15,118 nucleotides of DNA from Ignavibacteria bacterium (lineage in GTDB: Bacteria > Bacteroidota > Ignavibacteria > Tepidaquicellales > Tepidaquicellaceae): positions 1 to 15,118 of the forward strand of contig JADJAH010000023.1 of the NCBI GenBank assembly GCA_016704345.1, written 5' to 3'. The position numbers were made by a program, and so were the translations under genes. This document shows, piece after piece, positions 8,460 to 15,118 of the stretch. The notes beneath the pieces are model-generated. The model worked only from the letters and a program-made list of their open reading frames with translations. It was not told the origin of the DNA and searched no databases. Every line of letters begins with the position of its first letter. Position 1 is the stretch's first letter.

Positions 8460-8676
8460 GTCCGCGCTTTGTGGCGAGTTTCGTTTGTAAATGGTCCTTG
8501 AAATAGTTTGGACGTGGTTTCAAAGGGGGGACTTATGAAACCCAAGGGGTTTACCAGCCAATTTTCCGGGATACTTCTATACATTCCTTTTCACAGACAA
8601 GACGCATGACGTTGTTGAAATAACTTCATAGATTTACCTGGAGCGGGCAAAGCGGATAATGTTTAGCTGTTTTATG
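8460..8676 (+). pseudogene. Possible remnant of the M6-like protease downstream of its frame break
   Basis: No long frame is open, but short pieces in different frames look protein-like: 'GGTYETQGVYQ' (about 8525-8557) and 'FLFTDKTHDVVEI' (about 8585-8623). The second could correspond to the 'FFLLANRRKVSDWD' region that follows the zinc site in the paralog at 10209. The match is weak and unaligned by computation. If real, the protease gene continued into this region before being lost or garbled; nothing resembling its C-terminal half or a sorting domain is present before the inverted-repeat element at 8677. Confidence 0.35.
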
Positions 8677-8820
8677 TGTGGTGTCAGGACGCCTGCCTGC
8701 CTGCAGTCGGTTATACAAGTACACTCTCGGCAGGCCTGCCTGCCCACTTGCCGTTGAAGTGTGAAATGCATTCCGGCAGGCAGGCGGGCCTGCTGCAGGC
8801 AGGGAAGTCCTGATACCACA
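8677..8820. repeat. 144-bp imperfect inverted-repeat element of the 'CCTGCCTGCC' family
   Basis: Outer arms TGTGGTGTCAGGAC (8677-8690) and GTCCTGATACCACA (8807-8820) match at 13 of 14 positions. Just inside, GCCTGCCTGCCTGCAG (8691-8706) opposes CTGCAGGCAGGG (8793-8804). The middle contains further GCAGGCCTGCCTGCC and GGCAGGCAGGCGGGCCTG blocks, so several alternative hairpins are possible. No open frame lies inside. It looks like a non-autonomous palindromic or MITE-like repeat related to 4311-4440; no flanking target duplication was identified. It separates the truncated protease from the next propeller gene. Confidence 0.75.
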
Positions 8821-8923
8821 AAGAAAAAATTATATGTAAGTCTGATGCGAAAATTAGTCAGCATTGAAATTGAGTATTGACGTTTTAAATTCTGTTCAGT
8901 AGTTTTCACAAGAACAAACACAG

Positions 8924-10159
8924 ATGAAAAATCTTTTCATTATTCTTCTGATTTTTTTCCCCCGCCTCATCAGTTCTCAGTGGATTACTCAGTACATAGA
9001 CGAAAACGTAACACTTTATGATGTGCGATTCATAAACGAGAAGACCGGGTGGATCTGCGGGGGGAATCTCATTTACAAAACGACCAACAGCGGAATTACC
9101 TGGCTCAGGCAGCCCAATCCTGCACAAACGGGCAACCTTTACCAAATACATCCTGTAAACGAAAATATTGTCTATGCATGCGGAATATGTACAATACTGA
9201 AAACTACCAACGGCGGAGAAAACTGGACGGCGATAAGAGTTGGTTCTCCTCCATGCGGAGACTCTTTGCCAAACCTGAGGGCTTTGTGGTTCAATGATGA
9301 AAACACAGGCTGGTTCTCCGGCAATGTACAAGCAATGAGGACTACGAATGGAGGGGAAACCGTTGTTGATTCTCAAAGGATTGAAACTGTGAGTAATGAC
9401 ATTTACTTCAGGGATAGTCTATCCGGCATCATTTTAGGTAACGGCAAGACATACAGATCTACAGATTCAGGTATCAACTGGGAAATCGTTCCGCTACCGT
9501 TTACCCGGGTTGTGCCATTCTGCTGGAGATTGTCTTTTTTCGGTGATGTGGGTTGGACTGCTGCAGAAAACAATGCAATATTTCGAACAACAAATTTTGG
9601 CACTAGTTGGGACAGTATAGCGGCGGCACAAACAGACAGAACATTTTATCCCATAGAATTCGTCAACCTTAGTACAGGTTACGCAGGAGCCCACCCGGTA
9701 AGTATCTTTAAGACCACAGACGGAGGCATTCATTGGGAGATGCAATCAATACCCTCATTTTCAACACCCTCCGGATTCCTTTCTGTTTTTGCACTCAATG
9801 ATTCTATAGTCTGGGCGGTTGGAGCTTACGGGAAAATTATTCATACTCAGAACGGCGGACTGACAAACATCACAAGTTTGGAGAATACGTTGACAGATTT
9901 CAATCTCCACCAGAATTTTCCTAATCCTTTCAACCCAATAACTATGATTGCTTTTGATATTGGGAAGTTTAGCAGAGTATCACTTAAGATTTACGACATA
10001 AACGGACGCCATATTTTACAGCTGGTCAGCAAAGAATTAAACCCCGGAAAATATGAAACTCAAATCAATGCACAAAATCTGTCAAGTGGCGCTTACTTTT
10101 ACATGCTGGAAGTTGATGGCCGGATAATGTTCACAAAGAGGATGATTGTTTTAAAGTAA
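8924..10159 (+). CDS. Secreted Ycf48/BNR-type beta-propeller protein with T9SS domain (paralog 3, intact)
   Basis: This intact 411-residue reading frame is the reference for the two broken paralogs. Signal peptide 1-18 ('RLISS') precedes Gln19-Trp20. The seven blade motifs are 'KTTNSGITW', 'KTTNGGENW', 'RTTNGGETV', 'RSTDSGINW', 'RTTNFGTSW', 'KTTDGGIHW' and 'HTQNGGLTN'; the fifth is 'TTNFG' in all three paralogs. Each blade carries a 'TGW..G' or 'vwaVG' strand. From about residue 320 comes the sorting domain: 'LHQNFPNPFNPITMI', 'LKIYDINGR', 'NLSSGAYFYML', 'KRMIVLK'. The predicted location is the cell surface or outside. It is 49 bp before the protease at 10209, so the two are probably one operon, mirroring 6101/7503. 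Ligand unknown; a sialidase is unlikely because BNR 'Asp-box' repeats are only loosely matched and no catalytic residues are evident. Confidence 0.9.
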   Translation: MKNLFIILLIFFPRLISSQWITQYIDENVTLYDVRFINEKTGWICGGNLIYKTTNSGITWLRQPNPAQTGNLYQIHPVNENIVYACGICTILKTTNGGENWTAIRVGSPPCGDSLPNLRALWFNDENTGWFSGNVQAMRTTNGGETVVDSQRIETVSNDIYFRDSLSGIILGNGKTYRSTDSGINWEIVPLPFTRVVPFCWRLSFFGDVGWTAAENNAIFRTTNFGTSWDSIAAAQTDRTFYPIEFVNLSTGYAGAHPVSIFKTTDGGIHWEMQSIPSFSTPSGFLSVFALNDSIVWAVGAYGKIIHTQNGGLTNITSLENTLTDFNLHQNFPNPFNPITMIAFDIGKFSRVSLKIYDINGRHILQLVSKELNPGKYETQINAQNLSSGAYFYMLEVDGRIMFTKRMIVLK

Positions 10160-10195
10160 ACTTTAAGATCAGGAAAGTCGAAAAATTAAACTAAA

Positions 10196-10201
10196 AAGGA
10201 G
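10196..10201 (+). promoter_or_regulatory. Shine-Dalgarno site of the protease gene at 10209
   Basis: AAGGAG lies 7 nt before ATG 10209. It is the only strong Shine-Dalgarno match in front of a gene in this window; the other genes have AT-rich leaders without one. It supports ATG 10209 as the start. Confidence 0.75.
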
Positions 10202-10208
10202 AATTATA

Positions 10209-12727
10209 ATGAAAGTAATAATTTGTCTTTTGGTTTTTTCTTCTATTGTTTTTGACAATAAGTCACATTCACAGACCTGCATAGATTGCAATTGTGGTAC
10301 AATGCCATTTGCAACGGAGCAGTCAAACCCCAGGACTCTTCTTGGTGGAATATATAAACCTTCTCGTTCGGATATTGGGGGCGCGCCATCTGAAGAAAGC
10401 AGATTTCCTGTTTTGATTGTATTTATTTCTTTCAAAGATGAGCCTGGCGACTCAACTTCAACCCATCCGGATGCATGGCCGGCCGGCAAGCCACCTAACT
10501 ATTTGAATGCACTTATTGATACAGGAAATATTGTTCAGTCAGATTGGTGGAATTCATACAATCAATATGCCGTGAGTGATTACTGGCATGAGTTTTCAAG
10601 AGGCAAGATGCATGTTTTAGGAAGGACATTTCATTTCAAAATGGATTCAAGTCTAACCTGGTATAAAAATAATGGCGGTATGTCGATTGTAAACAGACAG
10701 ATCTATGATTTTCTTGATTCTCAATCCTTGAGTTGGGACAAGTATGACCTTTGGAAGTATGTTAGCGACGGAAACATCATTTGGGATCAAGATAACTTAG
10801 TTGATATGATCTACATTGTCTTCCGTCAATGGGATCAGTTTCTGTTTGACGGTTTGAATGCATGGGGTATCGCACAACTTGGTCCCTGCACGGGCACTGT
10901 GAATGGAGATTACACAGTAAACCAGAATCCTCTCGTAAAGATAAGGTCAATTGGAGATACGGATCCTTTAGGATCAGGAGTGAAGATACATGCCGATACG
11001 GGCATTTACAGCAAGCAAAGATTTTTGGATTTAGCTACTCACGAACACGGTCACTATCTGATGGGTTTTACTCATAAAGTCTATATTAAAATGTCGTATA
11101 GGAGTTATGAAAAATGGGAGTTCAGTTTGAGTCCGTGGGAGGTTATAAAGTTCGGGTATCTTAGCAAGGAAATCACAAACTACAGCAATTCCTTATTCAA
11201 TCTCTATGATTACTCTTCAAGAGGAGTTTACGGATCAGATACGAATGAAGTATTGCAGGTTCCTATATCATCAGACAGCAGCGAATTCTTTTTGTTGGCA
11301 AACAGGAGAAAAGTATCAGACTGGGACAGAAGAACAGGAGGTGACACATTGGCAAATGAGAGATGGCAGTTTCTCAAGGCTGTTAATCCGGAATACGGTA
11401 AAGGGTTGTACATCTATCATGTGAAGGACGGATATGAAGTTGACAAGATTGAAACTTACAATAATGACATGGACCTTGAATGCGCCGACGGGTCCTGGAA
11501 CTACATAAGCGCAGGAGTTCAGAGAAAGAGAATCAACGATCAAACGCCAACGAATGTTTATGTAAGACAATATCCGTCATACAATAATGACAGTCCTGAA
11601 TCCAATCCGGGATACACAAGCGGAAAAGATGATATGAGCAATGCAATACTTTTTACTCAAGGTAGTATGGATAATTTTAATACTACTCCGGTTTCAAGAG
11701 GAACTCATACTCTTTACACAAATGACAATGATTACTGGTATTCACTTGCTTCATTAGGCGACCGTTGGGATGCCTGGAACGTCGGCTATAATGAAATATT
11801 CTCCCCATACTCAAGTCCCAATACAAAGGATATGCAGAACAACCAAACAAATATTTTCATCTGGTACAAAGCGCTGGATACTTCGAATAAAAAGCTACGA
11901 TCGAACTTTACCGAACCGGATACGGCGGTAAGTCGGAAGCACAGATTCTTGAACTTACTCCTCCATCAAGGCCGATGGGACTGCGAGTGCTTTCCTGCGA
12001 CTCGCTCCCAACCATCAACGGATATAGAAGAATAAAACCTAGATGGTTTCACAATATGGAACCGGATATGATTCAACAATGGCAGGGGGTGAATGATCAG
12101 ATAAAGAAATACAAAATCTACAGAACTACTACTTCCGGAATGGATTTTGTACCCAATGACAGAATGCAGTTCCCGGAGAATGACTATCAGCTTTACAAAA
12201 CCGTTTACGCCGAAGTAAACGCAGTTCCTGAATTCATTGATTCTGCATTGGTGTCGGTTTGCGATTACCCGTACGGCGTTTGTCCGCCATACTGTTGTAA
12301 CCTGTTTCCGGTAAGATACAGAGTTCGGGCAGTTGATAAATATGAAACTCCTTCTGTACTTTCTGACTTTGCAAAGACAGAGGCATGGAATGTAACGGGT
12401 CCCGAGCCTTGCGCTTACGGCCCTGATAATTTCGTGTTGGAAAACAACCATCAAGAAGCGCCCAAGGAATTCAGCCTGAGCAATGCGTTTCCTAATCCTT
12501 TTAACCCGTCCACACTGATTTCTTATACTGTTCCTGTAAATTCAAATGTTCGGATAACGGTCTACGACATCAACGGAAAAGAAATAGCTAATTTAGCGAA
12601 CAGCATGCACGAACCGGGATTCTATGAAGTAACATTCAATGCAGCATCTCTTTCAAGCGGAACATATTTTTGCATTATGAAATCCGGTGAATTTGCTGTA
12701 ACAAGGAAGCTTGTGGTGGTGAAGTAA
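10209..12727 (+). CDS. Secreted M6-like zinc metalloprotease with T9SS domain (one frameshift)
   Basis: The frame runs from 10209 to an A run at 11889-11893 that seems to lack one A; adding it gives 'KATIELYRTGYGGKSEAQIL' and joins to the frame ending at 12727, 839 residues in all. Uncorrected, it stops at 12035. Signal peptide 1-21 ('KSHS') precedes Gln22, then a Cys cluster 'CIDCNCG'. The catalytic domain has 'SDYWHEFSRGKMHV', 'WYKNNGG' and 'DQDNLVDMIYIVFRQW', with zinc motif 'HEHGHYLMGFTH' (278-289) and 'SPWEVIKFGYL' beyond it, as in immune-inhibitor-A-type M6 peptidases. A fibronectin-like region ('YKIYRTTTSG' to 'VRYRVRAVDKYETPS') precedes the sorting domain 'LSNAFPNPFNPSTLI', 'ITVYDINGK', 'SLSSGTYF', 'KLVVVK'. 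Likely an extracellular protease. The gene ends right at a heptad array. Confidence 0.87.
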
Positions 12728-12817
12728 GAGTTGAGAATTGAAAATGTAAAGTGGAAAATTGAAAGCGGGAAAATTGATAATGGAAAATGGAAAATGGAGA
12801 GTGGAGAATTGAGAGTG
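12728..12817. repeat. Seven-bp-period array upstream of yjbQ copy 2
   Basis: About 13 units (GAGTTGA, GAATTGA, AAGTGGA, AAATTGA, AAATGGA, GAGTGGA) start directly after the stop codon of the protease gene, with one phase slip around 12765-12775. Less regular and shorter than the equivalent array at 2847-3070. Confidence 0.85.
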
Positions 12818-12858
12818 ATGAAATTGAATACATAAAATCGCAAATGTGCACAAAAGCA

Positions 12859-12891
12859 CCTCTCCCTGAGGGAGAGGGGTTGGGGTGAGGG
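12859..12891. repeat. GC-rich palindrome overlapping a G-quadruplex motif (copy 2)
   Basis: CCTCTCCCT (12859-12867) and AGGGAGAGG (12869-12877) are inverted around one base. Positions 12870-12891 repeat the four G tracts with AGA, TT and TGA loops seen at 3127-3148, so the G-run pattern is fully kept although the left arm lost two pairs. Confidence 0.85.
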
Positions 12892-13069
12892 TGTAATGAA
12901 TAGCAAATCACTCATTTGTCAGATACCAGAATCTTGTCAAATCCATCCTGCAGTGTTGGTGTGAGGCTGTAATGAAAATCAAAGCACCAATTTGTTAGAC
13001 CTAGCCCAAGAATAATATCACTGTAAAGGTTCTTGCAAATTCCAATCTTATCTCTCAAACTCAACGAGA

Positions 13070-13493
13070 ATGGTCATACAAAAAGAATTCAAACTCAGAT
13101 CTTACCCAAGAGGGTTTCATATCATCACAACGGACATCACAGATCAGATACCTGAACTTGGCAAAGTGAAAGCGGGTATTCTGCACTTGTTCATCAAGCA
13201 TACTTCCGCTTCATTGGCAATTAACGAGAATGCAGATCCTGATGTAAGAATGGATTTTGAATCACACTTCAACATCATGGTTCCCGGAAAGTGGAAGGCA
13301 TTATCTGCATACAGCAGAGGGATCTGATGACATGACATCGCACATCAAGGCTTCACTGCTTGGACAAAGCGTAATCGTTCCGGTTACAAACGGTAGACTG
13401 AATCTCGGGACCTGGCAGGGGATCTATCTTTGTGAGCATAGAAATCATGGCGGGAGAAGAGAGCTTGTACTGACATTGATGGGAGAGAATTGA
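13070..13493 (+). CDS. yjbQ: YjbQ / UPF0047 family protein (copy 2, one frameshift)
   Basis: Aligned with copy 1, the frame is correct from ATG 13070 to about 13280, where 'GTTCCCGGAAAG' has one base more than copy 1's 'GTTCCTGAAAG'. The uncorrected frame ends at 13327, while the correct frame continues to 13493. Corrected length is 140 residues, with all family motifs present: 'HTSASLAINENADPDVRMDF', 'HTAEGSDDMTSHIKASLLG' and 'LNLGTWQGIYLCEHR'. By eye about 10% of nucleotides differ from copy 1, mostly at third codon positions and equally after the indel, so the gene was under protein-level constraint until recently, and the indel may be a base-calling error. A change of note is Pro to Ser in the 'EGPDD' motif ('EGSDD'). 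Cytoplasmic; function as for copy 1. Confidence 0.85.
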
Positions 13494-13550
13494 AAATGGA
13501 AAATTGAAAATGGAAAATGGAAAGTGGAAAGTGGAAAATGGAAAATGGAA
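13494..13550. repeat. Seven-bp-period array downstream of yjbQ copy 2
   Basis: About eight units of AAATGGA, AAATTGA and AAGTGGA directly after the yjbQ stop. Same arrangement as 3821-3919 but shorter. Confidence 0.9.
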
Positions 13551-13620
13551 AGAGATGCCTCTTTCACCTCATTATGAGTTAAAATTGTTCCAGGATTGTC
13601 TGATTTTATAGAGTTTATTT
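13551..13620. repeat. 70-nt conserved tail of the cassette (copy 2)
   Basis: Identical to 3920-3989. Here it forms the leader region of the S9 peptidase gene, ending 43 nt upstream of ATG 13664. It may therefore carry that gene's promoter, though I cannot match a promoter consensus with confidence. Confidence 0.85.
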
Positions 13621-13663
13621 TCTAATTCCAATCTCTAACTTGCCGCTAATCAAATCATACAAT

Positions 13664-15118
13664 ATGCGTGTTACTGCAATCGCCATAATTGTTTTTGTAT
13701 CTCAGCTTCTTTATTCTCAATCAGATTTATAACCAAAGGAGATAACCTTATTGCTGACGGGATTCCTCCTGTACCCACTGCAATCAGTGATGAGATTAAG
13801 AAATATACTGAATCCCGCAGTGCAAATTTCTGCGCATGGCATCCCGTTGAAATGAACATGATCATCACAACAAGAGCGGAGAATACTGCTCAGCTTCATA
13901 TGCTGGAATCACCGGGCGGCTCACTTCAGCAGATCACCAAAGAAATAGAACCTGTAAGAAACGCAGCATTCGAACCAACCAACGGAAACTATTTTCTTTT
14001 CCTGAAAGATACAGGCGGTGATGAATTTACTCATATCTACAAATATGATCTGACAGATAAAAGTATTGATGCTCTTACGCAAGGGCAGAGAATACAAAAC
14101 GGATTTCCGGTGTGGAGCAATAGGGGTGATTTGATCGCATACACTTCAACCAGAAGGAACGGAGCTGACCGAGATATCTACATTATGAATCCAAATGATC
14201 CTTCAACAGACAGATTATTGATTGAACGCAAAGGCGGCGGCTGGGGTGTGCGTGACTGGTCTCCTGACGACAAGTATTTGCTGATAAGCGAATTTGTATC
14301 CAGGATCGAATCACATTATTATCTTCTGCAGATTGAGTCGGGCGTGCTTATAGAGCTGACCGACAAACACAAAGGAGAAGCTTATTTTTCACAGGGAGAA
14401 TTTGATGCGAATGGAACAGGTATATTTTTCATAACGGATCTCAACAGTGATTTCAAGAGAGTTGCGTATATGGACTTTGGAACAAAGGAGGGCGGCATGG
14501 GCGGACTCGTGCCGGAAGAACTAAGCGTTCCCGAGCTCATAAAATGGAACAGCTTTGACGGTCTGGAGATCAGCGGTTTCTGTTACAAGCCGCCGGCAAA
14601 GTTTACCGGAAAGCGTCCCGTCATAATAAATATTCACGGTGGACCGGAAGGACAATCACGTCACAACTTTATCGGCTCTTCGAATTATTATATCAATGAA
14701 CTTGGTATCGCAATTATATATCCGAATGTAAGAGGTTCTACAGGTTACGGAAAGAATTTTCTTGAGCTTGATAACGGAAAGAACCGCGAGAACTCAGTGA
14801 AGGATATCGGCGCATTGCTTGACTGGATCGCTCTTCAGCCTGACCTTGATGCTGAAAGAGTTATGGTGACAGGCGGAAGTTACGGCGGATATATGTCACT
14901 TGCCGTGTCGGTACATTATACGGACAGAATAAGATGTGCCGTTGATGTTGTGGGAATTTCCAACTTCCAACACATTTCTGAAAAAATACGGAGTCGTACA
15001 GAACTGATCTGAGGAGAGTTGAATACGGCGATGAACGGGATCCGGAAAATGTATGAGTTCCTGGAAAGCATTTCGCCGTTGAATAATGCTGAGAAGATCA
15101 GGAATCCTGCTGATAGTT
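13664..15118 (+). CDS. Secreted S9-family prolyl-oligopeptidase-type peptidase (frameshifted, runs off the right edge)
   Basis: ATG 13664 opens a signal peptide ('MRVTAIAIIVFVSQLLYS', then Gln19). The frame breaks at the T run 13726-13728, which seems to lack one T; restoring it gives 'SDFITKGDNLIADGIPPVP' and leads into the long open frame usually read from ATG 13852 to 15012. The N-terminal part is a beta-propeller with TolB/WD-like strands ('PVWSNRGDLIAYTSTRRNGA', 'VRDWSPDDKYLLI'). The alpha/beta-hydrolase domain follows: oxyanion region 'NIHGGPEGQS', 'IYPNVRGSTGYGKNF', and nucleophile elbow 'GGSYGGYMS' with catalytic Ser at codon 14878-14880. From about 14965 the frame breaks again ('YRTDLRRVEYGDERDPENV' then 'YEFLESISPLNNAEKIRNP'), so the stop at 15012 is probably not real. 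The catalytic Asp and His lie beyond the window. Likely a periplasmic or secreted di- or oligopeptidase; no T9SS domain can be judged. Confidence 0.87.

Larger units (their letters stand above)
12728..13620. repeat. Duplicated cassette, copy 2 (yjbQ with flanking repeats)
   Basis: Collinear with 2847-3989. It begins immediately after the stop of the protease gene and ends 43 nt before the S9 peptidase start. Between the palindrome and yjbQ (12892-13069) lies a diverged version of the copy-1 leader with only one degenerate 54-bp unit and no gene of its own. Right-hand homology stops at 13620. Confidence 0.85.

Noticed and set aside
8677..8820. Insertion sequence
   Set aside because: The element has inverted repeats but is too short for a transposase and contains no open frame; at most a non-autonomous repeat.
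8906..9376. 156-codon minus-strand open frame
   Set aside because: It lies antisense inside the intact propeller gene, which has clear signal peptide, blade motifs and sorting domain.
4771..10159. Sialidase (BNR repeat) assignment for the three propeller proteins
   Set aside because: The motifs fit Ycf48-like 'KTTDGG..W' better than Asp-boxes (S.D.G..W), and no sialidase catalytic Arg triad or Glu/Tyr context is apparent.
10152..10170. Terminator after the propeller gene (TTAAAGTAAACTTTAA)
   Set aside because: The stem is short and made of A-T pairs with a 2-nt loop and no following T run; it also lies within a likely operon.

Overview
The window looks like a chromosomal segment from the FCB group, most likely Ignavibacteriota or a close relative of Bacteroidota. 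The basis is recognition, not a search: five of the seven main genes are extracellular proteins, four of them ending in the 'NYPNPFN / vYdi.Gr / LsSGvYfY / K' type-A sorting domain of the type IX secretion system (T9SS); signal peptides end in S/A followed by Gln; Shine-Dalgarno sites are almost absent; and coding DNA is moderately AT-rich. Every gene lies on the + strand.

Layout: (1) 1-2840, a large T9SS-secreted protein, entering from outside the window, with many frame breaks up to about 1748 and a clean C-terminal third. (2) 2847-3989, a repeat-bounded cassette: 7-bp-period array, GC-rich palindrome with a G-quadruplex motif, 54-bp tandem repeats, yjbQ, a second 7-bp array and a 70-nt conserved tail. 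(3) 3990-4770, non-coding, with three successive long inverted repeats. (4) 4771-7344, two paralogous Ycf48/BNR-type seven-motif beta-propeller proteins, each split by one indel. (5) 7503-8459, an M6-like zinc metalloprotease that breaks just after its active site, followed by remnant sequence and a 144-bp inverted-repeat element. (6) 8924-12727, a third, intact propeller paralog and a second, near-complete M6-like protease with a T9SS domain. (7) 12728-13620, a second copy of the yjbQ cassette. (8) 13664-end, a secreted S9 prolyl-oligopeptidase-type peptidase, running off the window.

Functionally this is a secretome cluster. Propeller proteins and metalloproteases alternate as a duplicated two-gene module (6101+7503 and 8924+10209), all predicted to be exported, with a further exported peptidase at the end. 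The cytoplasmic yjbQ is the odd one out, and it is the gene carried inside the duplicated, repeat-flanked unit.

Many open frames are broken by single-base indels, several in short A or T runs. They cluster at 1-1750, about 8440-8640 and 14960-15060. Because substitutions in the second yjbQ copy remain mostly synonymous beyond its frameshift, I think many of these breaks are base-calling or assembly errors rather than true pseudogenes, but the sequence alone cannot settle this. No tRNA, rRNA, CRISPR array or transposase was seen.
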